From NCBI GenBank assembly GCA_964389025.1, contig CAYMCQ010000013.1, forward strand, positions 1-64,000: a DNA stretch of 64,000 bases. The letters are read 5' to 3'. Positions 7,824 through 15,597 of the stretch are shown here, piece after piece. The notes under the pieces were generated by a model. The model ran no database searches. It was given only the letters and a program-made list of their open reading frames with translations, and was not told the origin of the DNA. The position numbers were made by a program, and so were the translations under genes. Origin of the DNA: CAYMCQ01 sp964389025 (GTDB lineage Bacteria; Verrucomicrobiota; Verrucomicrobiia; Limisphaerales; CAYMCQ01). Numbering within the stretch: the stretch's first letter is position 1; each line of letters starts with the position of its first letter.

Positions 7824-8912
7824 TTAAAACGTCACGCCGATGGACGAGCGCACCTGAAGCTCGTTTTTGCTGACGCTGGACGCGGGTCGGGTGTCGTAGA
7901 GATCAATCACCGAAAAGCTAAAGGTGACATTTTTCAGCAGCGGAAACGAAAGTTTGCTCTCGAAGCGGGCGCGAAATTCGCTGGGATCCTCGGCGCGCGG
8001 AAAAAACTCGAGCTTTTCCGTCAATGTCACATTGGGCAGCGTCTTCAATTGGAAGGGCAGTTTCCACGTGAAGTCTTCGGCAAAACGAAAATAAAAATTC
8101 TTCACGTCCCTGGCCGGAGCCGTCCGGTCCTGCGCCTGGTAATTGGCGCCGACTTCGACGTTCATCACAAAATTTGTCAGCGCGAGCAAATGATAGCCGA
8201 CGCCCGGGCCGAGGTCGTAACGAAAATCAATTTTCCGGATTTCGTCGTAACCTGCGGCGCCCAGGTTGTAGATAAATAATTTTTTGCCCACGTCGAAATC
8301 AATTTTGTCGCTGCCTTCCATCCGATTTCCAGAAAGCACTCCGTCCGTCTCGGCATACTCAAACAGGTAATCAAGTGTGTTCCGAAAAAATTTGCCGGGG
8401 TTCCGCGCATACGGCCTTGCATAGGTATGCTTGAGCCGCGCATTGTAAATCTGCCGATCTTTCGCGCCGTAAAGCGAATCCACGCCGAGATCCACCTGGG
8501 CGTGCCAAAGTTTCGGCTTTGGCGTTGTTGGTGGCGAGGACACAACGTTTGTTTTTGAAACAGCGGTGGCGGCGGCGGCGATGGCTTTCGCCGATGGTTT
8601 CGCGGCACCTTTCGTTGTTCTTGCGGCAACGTTTGTGGAAACGGCTGATTTTTTTGTGGATGAAGCCACAACATTCGTTTTCCGCTTGGCAATCTGCGCC
8701 AGTGGAATTGAAAGGTCGCCCGCCCAAAGATTGGAAACGACGACGCGGTTTGTGTTCTGCGAAACAATCGCCCCCACGATGCGCTCGCCGGTGCGCAAAT
8801 GGAAAGTGACCGTCTCCGCCGAAAATACTTTGGCCTGGAAAAAAAGACCGAGCGCAAGCGCTGCGGCGGCAAATTTCCCAAGGTGTTCAAGATTTCGGCG
8901 GTTGACTCTCAT
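7824..8912 (-). CDS. DUF481 family outer-membrane protein
   Basis: A signal peptide (hydrophobic stretch LGKFAAAALALGLFFQAKVFSA) is followed by a short SH3-like strand region (VTFHLRTGERIVGAIVSQNTN), an Ala/Lys/Thr-rich linker (about residues 75-130), and a C-terminal beta-rich region typical of DUF481 (KLWHAQVDLGVDSLYG onward). That region has alternating aromatic/polar strands and ends in a Phe-terminated strand (SSIGVTF), as outer-membrane barrels do. DUF481 members resemble E. coli YdiY; no substrate is known. The start overlaps the end of the upstream gene by 26 bp, so the two are probably co-transcribed. Confidence 0.8.
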   Translation of the reverse strand: MRVNRRNLEHLGKFAAAALALGLFFQAKVFSAETVTFHLRTGERIVGAIVSQNTNRVVVSNLWAGDLSIPLAQIAKRKTNVVASSTKKSAVSTNVAARTTKGAAKPSAKAIAAAATAVSKTNVVSSPPTTPKPKLWHAQVDLGVDSLYGAKDRQIYNARLKHTYARPYARNPGKFFRNTLDYLFEYAETDGVLSGNRMEGSDKIDFDVGKKLFIYNLGAAGYDEIRKIDFRYDLGPGVGYHLLALTNFVMNVEVGANYQAQDRTAPARDVKNFYFRFAEDFTWKLPFQLKTLPNVTLTEKLEFFPRAEDPSEFRARFESKLSFPLLKNVTFSFSVIDLYDTRPASSVSKNELQVRSSIGVTF

Positions 8913-9762
8913 TCAACGAAGCGGGTTTTTCAGGCGGGATGTCATCGCGCGTCACGCGGCGCGCGCCGCCGGAGATGGAAAATTTTCCATCTGCGTCAAC
9001 TTGCAGGCGTGGACGCGAATTGTTGGCCATGTCATACAGCCGTCGGACGAGCAATTCGCCGTCGGGATTGACAACGACGTAGGTGTAAACCCTTGCTCCC
9101 GTCTGCCAGAGCAGGTGCAGGTTGCTGGACTTGTCCAATTGCGGCTCGGGGCGGCTCACCGAAACCATCGGGCCGGCATTGACGACGCGAAAAGTTTTTG
9201 AATCGCTCGCGTCAGTCAGCCGCACGTAAAGCCGCAACTGCTTGAGGTAATTCGCCTGTTGCAGCACGTATCTTCGCACCTCGGGGGCCGCGTTCACCGC
9301 GCCTGGAGCCGGTGGCACGCCGAATTCCCGCTCCCATAGTTTGGTTCCGGTGATGACTTCAAAAAATTTCGGCTTGCTGGAAAACGCCTGATCCCACCCA
9401 TTGATTCGCACGGTCGCCGTCACTTTATAGCGACCAACTTTTGTCAGGCTGAAATAGGGTGCGAGGTCAACTCGCTTTGTGGCAACTTTCGACGACTCCA
9501 GGAAAAATTTTCCGGCGACGGGCACCTCGCCCGTCTTTTGCACGACAAAGTTATCGCGCGACTCGACGGAAAAACCCAGCCACTCGTCATCGTTGCCGAG
9601 GTCAAGAGTGCGACCGGATTGGTTCGAAACGCGGACGGCGGCTTCGAGCGATTCATTGGGGAGAAACTGCTCCTGGTCGAGCACAACCTCGACGCTGACC
9701 TGGCCAAGCGCGCACGCCAGGAAAATCCATGAGAAACCGAGCGATAAACCGGCAATTTTCAT
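8887..9762 (-). CDS. Secreted protein of unknown function
   Basis: The 291-residue product begins with a clear signal peptide (MKIAGLSLGFSWIFLACALGQ). The first half resembles an Ig-like or transglutaminase-associated beta-sandwich (LDQEQFLPNESLEAAVRVSNQSG, then YKVTATVRINGW). The rest has no motif I recognise. It lies directly upstream of, and overlaps, the DUF481 gene, suggesting a shared envelope role. The plus-strand neighbour at 9975 is divergent, leaving a 212-bp intergenic region (9763-9974) that should hold both promoters; no confident boxes could be picked there. Confidence 0.7.
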   Translation of the reverse strand: MKIAGLSLGFSWIFLACALGQVSVEVVLDQEQFLPNESLEAAVRVSNQSGRTLDLGNDDEWLGFSVESRDNFVVQKTGEVPVAGKFFLESSKVATKRVDLAPYFSLTKVGRYKVTATVRINGWDQAFSSKPKFFEVITGTKLWEREFGVPPAPGAVNAAPEVRRYVLQQANYLKQLRLYVRLTDASDSKTFRVVNAGPMVSVSRPEPQLDKSSNLHLLWQTGARVYTYVVVNPDGELLVRRLYDMANNSRPRLQVDADGKFSISGGARRVTRDDIPPEKPASLNESQPPKS

Positions 9763-9974
9763 TTCGTCACTCTAATTTTTTTCTCCGCAAAGTGGCAAGG
9801 CGCAAAATCGCGCGGGTCATCATCTAAAAAAATCGCGCGAAGAAATCCGAAGCTCACCCTTCGGTGGACGGTGCCCGGGAAAAATTTATTCACTTCGTAG
9901 AGCCCAAGACGTCCTTGACCAGCGCTGTGTCCGCAAAGGTTGAAATCAAATCGTCCGTCACGTAAACTGCCCTC

Positions 9975-12041
9975 ATGCCACACCGGTTTCGACCTCGCCC
10001 CGACGCGATTCAAAGATTCGCGAAAATATTCTCGCGAATCTTTTTGTTCTTCGCGATCGTTTCGACTTGCAGCGCGGCGAACCTCGTCGTGACGATGATC
10101 AATTTTACGTTCAGCCCGCGTGACATTGTCATCAACGTTGGCGACAGCATCACCTGGAGCAACCGCGACTTTGTGCTGCACGACACGGTCAGCGGCACCA
10201 ACGGTGTGCCAAACGGGATTTGGAACAGCGGACTTTTTGGCCGCGGCAGGACATTCACGTTCACCTTCAATACACCGGGCGGCTACGGCTATTACTGCAC
10301 GCCGCACTGGCTGAGCCGTGGCCAGATCGGCACGGTCACCGTATTGCCGCCGCCGAACATCCCGCCTTCGGTCACGATCACCAATCCCGTCAGCGGGCGG
10401 AATTTTCCGGCTGGCGCAAATGTTCTGGTCGAAGCAACAGCTTCGGACAATGACGGAAGCGTTGTGCGGGTGGAATTTTTTCAAAACGGAGTTTCTGCCG
10501 GCGTTGTCACAAATCCGCCGTTCAGCGCCGTCTTGAGCAACGTTCCGCCTGGCTCCTATACTTTGACCGCGACGGCAACAGATAATGCCGGAGCCACAGG
10601 GACTTCGCCGCCGGTGAACATCTCCGTCGCAGGAGTTCCGGGCATAGCGCTGACAGCTCCAGCGAACGGCGCAAGATTTCCGCTCGGAACGAACATACAA
10701 CTCATTGCTGAAGCCATGGCACCCGGCGGCCTGGCGAATGTCGAATTTTTCGCGAACGGAAACAGCGTCGCTCAATTTTCTGCCGCGCCGTTTCAATTCA
10801 ATTTCGCGCCCGGCGCGGCCGGAGATTACACGCTCGCGGCCCTCGTCACCGATGTTCTCGGCCAAACAAATATTTCCACTGAAGTCAAAATCCGCGTTTT
10901 CATCCCGGAAACAAACCGCCCGATTCTTACCATCACCAATTCACCGAAAAATTTCGCGCGGCTTTACTCGGAGTCCCTCACGCTCGCCGGCAGGGCGACG
11001 GATGATGTCGGTCTGGATTATGTGGAGTTTCAAATCAACGACGGCATGTTTCAGCGCGCTGGCGGCACGACCAGTTGGCAGGCGGAAATCATTTTGCCGC
11101 CGGGCAATGATGTTGTCCGCCTGCGCTGTGTGGACTTGGCCGGAAACACTTCCGCCATCGTGACGCGGTTTTTCACCTTCGTTTTGAAAATGCCGCTGAC
11201 CGTGATGCTGAACGGGCAGGGGAGCGTCACGCCGGATTTGGATGGGCGCGAATTGGAAGCCGGCCAGCTCTACTCGCTGACTGCGAAGCCTGCCGGCAAT
11301 TTTATTTTCTCCAACTGGCTCGCGAACGGAGCAGTGATTTCAGGCAATCCCGTGCTCGGTTTTCGCATGGAATCGAACCTCGTGCTCACCGCGAATTTCG
11401 TGACGAACCCATTCGTCGCCGGAAACTACGCCGGGCTTTTCACGAACATCTCTCCCTCACCGGAAAGCTCCGGACTGCTCACGTTGCGGCTTGGGGCGAA
11501 CGGCAAATTCACCGGCAAGCTGGCGATGAACCACGAGCGGTTCGCGTTCAACGGCAGGTTCGATGCGGGTGGTCACGCGGGCAGCGCGACCTTGCGCCGG
11601 GGCCGCAGTCCGATTGCCGTGGATTTGATTCTTGATTTGTCCGACGGCGCGAAACAACTCACCGGCAATGTGACGAGCGGCGAGTGGAGCGCAGCATTGC
11701 TTGCCCGGCGCAATGCCGATCCGAGCGCGCTGGCCGGAAATTACACCTTCGACCTCGTGAACCTGACGAACGGCACACGCGAAGCCGCCGTCACAGGAAA
11801 AGTTCGCGCGGGCGGCGCGGCGACTTTCAGCGCCGCGTTCGATGGAAAAAAATTCAAACTGAACTCCAGCGTTTCCGCGAACGGAGATTGCCCGTTTTAT
11901 TTTCCGCGGACAGACGACGAGGAGATTGTTTTCGGCTGGCTGCGCTTCGTTGACCCCTCAATCCTGCCCGACGGAACTTTGTTGCGGATTCATTCTGATA
12001 CGAACAGTTTGCCGGCGCAACTCGGCGTGGCCGCGCCATGA
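9975..12041 (+). CDS. Secreted cupredoxin / Ig-like multidomain protein
   Basis: After a signal segment (IFLFFAIVSTCSAA) comes a small cupredoxin domain (about residues 36-123) with putative copper ligands His69, Cys108 and His111. At the usual axial Met position there is GQ (Gln117), one residue later than in plastocyanin. Three bacterial Ig-like domains follow (VTITNPVSGRNFPAGANVLV; IALTAPANGARFPLGTNI; LTITNSPKNFARLYSESLTL), then an InlB-type repeat (VMLNGQGSVTPDLDGRELEAG). The C-terminal region of about 200 residues is typical of large Verrucomicrobia surface proteins. A role in electron transfer or surface adhesion is possible. The stop overlaps the rdgB start (ATGA). Confidence 0.8.
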   Translation: MPHRFRPRPDAIQRFAKIFSRIFLFFAIVSTCSAANLVVTMINFTFSPRDIVINVGDSITWSNRDFVLHDTVSGTNGVPNGIWNSGLFGRGRTFTFTFNTPGGYGYYCTPHWLSRGQIGTVTVLPPPNIPPSVTITNPVSGRNFPAGANVLVEATASDNDGSVVRVEFFQNGVSAGVVTNPPFSAVLSNVPPGSYTLTATATDNAGATGTSPPVNISVAGVPGIALTAPANGARFPLGTNIQLIAEAMAPGGLANVEFFANGNSVAQFSAAPFQFNFAPGAAGDYTLAALVTDVLGQTNISTEVKIRVFIPETNRPILTITNSPKNFARLYSESLTLAGRATDDVGLDYVEFQINDGMFQRAGGTTSWQAEIILPPGNDVVRLRCVDLAGNTSAIVTRFFTFVLKMPLTVMLNGQGSVTPDLDGRELEAGQLYSLTAKPAGNFIFSNWLANGAVISGNPVLGFRMESNLVLTANFVTNPFVAGNYAGLFTNISPSPESSGLLTLRLGANGKFTGKLAMNHERFAFNGRFDAGGHAGSATLRRGRSPIAVDLILDLSDGAKQLTGNVTSGEWSAALLARRNADPSALAGNYTFDLVNLTNGTREAAVTGKVRAGGAATFSAAFDGKKFKLNSSVSANGDCPFYFPRTDDEEIVFGWLRFVDPSILPDGTLLRIHSDTNSLPAQLGVAAP

Positions 12042-12688
12042 TCACGTTCATCATCGCCACGAGAAACCGGCACAAGGCAGATGAAATCCGCGCGATTCTC
12101 GGCGGCGACTTCCGCTTTCTCACGCTGAATGATTTTCCAAACGCGCCAAAAGTTGTGGAGGACGCACCGACCTTCGCCGGCAACGCCACAAAGAAGGCCG
12201 TCGAACTTGCACGATGGCTTGCCGAAATTCGGAGTCCAAAGTTCGAGGCTCAAGGCTCAAGGTTCTACGTTTTAGCCGACGACTCCGGTTTGGAGGTTGA
12301 TGCGTTGAGCGGCGCGCCGGGCGTGCACTCCGCGCGGTTCGCCGCAAGCGAAAAAAATTCCGGCAACTCTTCCGACGCCGCGAATTGCGAGAAACTTCTG
12401 CGCCTGCTCAAGGATGTTCCGGCGGAGAAACGCGCCGCGCGGTTCCGCTGCGTCATCGCGCTTGTTGAAATCTCCGGGATCAAAACCGGATTATTCGACG
12501 GTGCTTGTGAAGGGGAAATTATTTTCGCGCCGCGCGGCGGGCGCGGGTTTGGCTATGACCCTGTTTTCGTGCCGGAAGGATTTGAGCAGACATTTGCAGA
12601 ACTCGGTGACGAAGTGAAAAATCAGATCAGCCATAGGGCAAAGGCCCTGGCAAAACTTCGGCGGCGTTTCGAGTCCAGAAAAGGTTAG
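12038..12688 (+). CDS. rdgB: Non-canonical purine NTP pyrophosphatase (RdgB/HAM1)
   Basis: It hydrolyses dITP, XTP and related damaged nucleotides to monophosphates, keeping them out of DNA. Family motifs are the N-terminal FIIATRNRHKADEI, LADDSGLEVDALSGAPGVHSARFA, GRGFGYDPVFVPEG and the C-terminal SHRAKAL. The 216 residues include an unusual insertion of about a dozen residues (EIRSPKFEAQGSRF) between the helix and the LADDSG strand. It is encoded by a repetitive stretch of GGCTCAA units at about 12229-12268. It is coupled to the upstream cupredoxin gene by a 4-bp overlap and converges on the VWA gene. Confidence 0.93.
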   Translation: MITFIIATRNRHKADEIRAILGGDFRFLTLNDFPNAPKVVEDAPTFAGNATKKAVELARWLAEIRSPKFEAQGSRFYVLADDSGLEVDALSGAPGVHSARFAASEKNSGNSSDAANCEKLLRLLKDVPAEKRAARFRCVIALVEISGIKTGLFDGACEGEIIFAPRGGRGFGYDPVFVPEGFEQTFAELGDEVKNQISHRAKALAKLRRRFESRKG

Positions 12689-12702
12689 GAGCGCCGGCCA
12701 GT

Positions 12703-15597
12703 TTACTCCGATTCCTTGCGTCGCTGCGCGCGCCGCTTCGCTTCCAGCAAACGGTCTGTCGTGCTGATGGGCTTCGGTGGCTCGACGGCGGGTTTTTCGT
12801 CCGCCGCTTGAATTCCCACTTTCGCCGCTGGCGCCACAGTCTCCGCAAACTCCGGTTGCTCGCGAATGACAACCGGCGTGGAAGGCTGGAACAATTCCGC
12901 CCGCGTTTCCAGCGCCGGCCCGGTGTGCTTCGCCCGCACCTGCTCGCGCCGCGCCAGCAATGCATCCAGCGATTCGTCGGCTTCCGGCCTGCGCTCGATG
13001 CCGCGCCAGAAGAATAATTTTCGCGCCAGCCAGTTCAGCGCGCGCCGCACTTCGTCGCGCTCCAATTGGATCCGCCGCACACCCACGTCGAGCGGGAACA
13101 GCAGAATCGCAAACTTCAGCAGCCATTCCCACAAATCACGCGGCTGAAAAGTTTTCACGCGGTCATGATTGAACGCATTCTCGTTCGGCCTTGTTGGGTC
13201 CAGTATTTTCCCACCGCCGGCCTCGGCAATTCGCCGGAGCAAATTCAGATTCGGCTCGGGCGCGTTGAACTCCGGTGAATAATTGATGCTCGCGCCGACG
13301 ACTTGCGAGCCGGCCAACTGCCCATTCTTGATGTCCATCAGGTTCAGCAGATACGCGCCGACTTCCTTCGTCGGAAATTTCGCTTCATAATGTCCCGGCC
13401 CGGTCTGCTCCAGCCGCACGGTCTGTCTTTCGCCTTTTGGGCTGACGACGACAGTCTGCAGGTTGAGGAAATTTTTGTAATTCCCTTTTTCATCCAGCGC
13501 TTCAACCGTGATGACACCCTCGCCGCCTTCCACGGAAACTTCCGTCTGAAAATCCGCCGAGTCGAGCCGCCGCAAACTCCATTGCCCGATCTGCGACCAG
13601 AACTGCCGATACTTGTCCCACGTCAACCAGATTTTAGACCAGCGCGCCTTCGCATCCGACGTGAACGCGACAGCGCGGCCCAGCCCGTATTGCCAGTGCG
13701 CAAGCAGCGGGTCGCCCTTGTCCGTCCAAAGCGGCGTCTCGGCGCGCGGCTTCGGCGTCGTCGCCACGTAACCGAGCAGCATCGGATATTCCTGCGCACC
13801 GATGCCGCGGGTGAGTTCGCTCGACGCGCGCTGCTGCGGTTTGAACGGCTCTTCGTAGATCGCCGATTTCAAGATGACCGCTGTTTCCTTGATAAAAATT
13901 TGCGGCAGATCGCCTGGCGAAGTGACGTTGTAAAATCGTCCTTTGCCGAGGTCGGCCATGAAGATCATCGTGTCTGGCGGCGAATGGCCGGAAATCAAAA
14001 CCGTGCTGACCGTGATGCGGTCGTTCGCAATGGACAACATCGTCTGCTGTGTGGGCGGGCTGGGGTCGCCGTCGCTGAAAACGATGATGTGCTTGAGGTT
14101 TGCGGTGGATTTTTTCAGCGCCTCGTGCGCTTCATCGAGCACGCCTTGAAACGAAATCATGTCACCTTGATTCATGCCGGCGATGGCGGCGCCTGCAGCC
14201 TTTTTGTTGCCGACTTTTTGAAGCGGCACGACCCATTTTTCCGTGCCGTCCCACATCTCGACGCCCAATTCATCCTGCGGCCCGAGCGCGTCGAGCACGC
14301 CCAGCGCGCAATCCCGCGCGATTTGATTGCCGTTGTTGAATTCCATCCCGTGCATCACGAGAACAACCGCGCCGCTCGGCAAAACTTTTTTACTGTCCAG
14401 TTCCATGTTGACCGGCAGCGTGGATTCCAATGGCGTGCCGCGATAACCGCCCGCCGCGTAAGTCTGGTCGCCGCCAACGCACACCAACCCGACGCCGAAA
14501 TCACGCACCGCGCTTTCCAAAAGTTTTTGCAAATCCGTCCCTAGATCACCCGCGGAAACGTTGCTAAGAAAAATGGAATCGTAACTTTGCATCTCGGCGA
14601 GCGTGTTCGGAACTCCGTTTATGCCTGTGATTTTCACGTCAAGCCGCGCGGACTTGAGCGCTGCGGCCAGTTCCTTGTCCTGCTCAGGGTCAGCCGAAAT
14701 CAGCAGCACACGCGGGTCGCCTTGCACGCTCGCAAAACTCGTTGCGCGATTGTTTTGTGGAACGACATCACCCTGCGCCTCCACACGAACGTCGTAGCTG
14801 TAAAATCCCTGGTCATCGAGAAGTTGCGGGAACGTGAAAAGATTTTTCCCCGCCGCCAGATCAACCTTTTGGTCGCCGAGATATTGCTCGTTGCGATACA
14901 GCCGCACGGTCGCGGATTGCGGCGCGTCCGAGTTGATGAAAATCTTCGTCTCGAACGCCTGACCTTTTTTCAACTTCGACGGCACGTTGAGTTTCTGGAC
15001 TGAAACGTCGTTGCCGCGTGAAACACCAAGCGGCACCACGTCCACCGTCACGCCCAGACTTTTCGCTGCGGTGACCGCGCCGATGGCGTCGCCGATGTTC
15101 TCATTTCCGTCAGACATCACGACGAGCCGCTTCTGGCCGGATTCCGCGAACGCAGCCGTGCCCAGCCGGATCGCCGCGCCGATGTCCGTGCGCTCCGTCG
15201 GCACGATGGTATAAATCTTTTCCGAATTCACCGCCACGTTCGGCATGAATTCCACGCTCGCATCCGTGCCGAAGATGATGACGCCGGCGTTGTCCACTTT
15301 CTTTTTGAGCGCGGACGTTTTGTTGACGTAACCCCGCGCGGCCTCCTGTTGCGCCGACGGAATGCTGTCCGACCGGTCGAGCAGATAAAAAACATTCATC
15401 CCTTCCTGCGGGCGTTTCCACTGGATCCCCGCCAGCGCGAAAACCAAGGCGAGCAAAACGAGCAACCGGATCGCCATCGAAGTCCAGCGCCGCCACGGAC
15501 TGACTTGCACGTCGGATTTAGCCGCGAGCCAGACCACCCACGGCACCGCTACGAGCAGCGCTAACAGCCAGATGGGATGTGTGAATTGGAATCTCAT
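12703..15597 (-). CDS. Large membrane VWA-domain protein (BatA/glutamine-amidotransferase-like type)
   Basis: The N-terminus has two transmembrane helices (HPIWLLALLVAVPWVVWLAA; MAIRLLVLLALVFALAG) followed by a von Willebrand A domain beginning VFYLLDRSDSIPSAQ, a MIDAS-like DxSxS, and VVMSDGNENIGDA. Further on is a class-I-amidotransferase-like domain of the kind found in these proteins (DSIFLSNVSAGDLG, VGLVCVGGDQTYAAGGYRGTPL), and near the C-terminus another helix (LLKFAILLFPLDVGVRR) and a charged tail. These proteins belong to MoxR-DUF58-VWA operons thought to assemble or stress-protect envelope complexes. The ATG at 15597 overlaps the stop of the upstream ORF (ATGA). A longer frame only reads a palindromic repeat. 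Confidence 0.85.
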   Translation of the reverse strand: MRFQFTHPIWLLALLVAVPWVVWLAAKSDVQVSPWRRWTSMAIRLLVLLALVFALAGIQWKRPQEGMNVFYLLDRSDSIPSAQQEAARGYVNKTSALKKKVDNAGVIIFGTDASVEFMPNVAVNSEKIYTIVPTERTDIGAAIRLGTAAFAESGQKRLVVMSDGNENIGDAIGAVTAAKSLGVTVDVVPLGVSRGNDVSVQKLNVPSKLKKGQAFETKIFINSDAPQSATVRLYRNEQYLGDQKVDLAAGKNLFTFPQLLDDQGFYSYDVRVEAQGDVVPQNNRATSFASVQGDPRVLLISADPEQDKELAAALKSARLDVKITGINGVPNTLAEMQSYDSIFLSNVSAGDLGTDLQKLLESAVRDFGVGLVCVGGDQTYAAGGYRGTPLESTLPVNMELDSKKVLPSGAVVLVMHGMEFNNGNQIARDCALGVLDALGPQDELGVEMWDGTEKWVVPLQKVGNKKAAGAAIAGMNQGDMISFQGVLDEAHEALKKSTANLKHIIVFSDGDPSPPTQQTMLSIANDRITVSTVLISGHSPPDTMIFMADLGKGRFYNVTSPGDLPQIFIKETAVILKSAIYEEPFKPQQRASSELTRGIGAQEYPMLLGYVATTPKPRAETPLWTDKGDPLLAHWQYGLGRAVAFTSDAKARWSKIWLTWDKYRQFWSQIGQWSLRRLDSADFQTEVSVEGGEGVITVEALDEKGNYKNFLNLQTVVVSPKGERQTVRLEQTGPGHYEAKFPTKEVGAYLLNLMDIKNGQLAGSQVVGASINYSPEFNAPEPNLNLLRRIAEAGGGKILDPTRPNENAFNHDRVKTFQPRDLWEWLLKFAILLFPLDVGVRRIQLERDEVRRALNWLARKLFFWRGIERRPEADESLDALLARREQVRAKHTGPALETRAELFQPSTPVVIREQPEFAETVAPAAKVGIQAADEKPAVEPPKPISTTDRLLEAKRRAQRRKESE

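Noticed and set aside
9759..10865. A 368-codon minus-strand frame opposite the cupredoxin/Ig gene
   Set aside because: The plus-strand gene has a signal peptide and several recognised domains; this frame has none.
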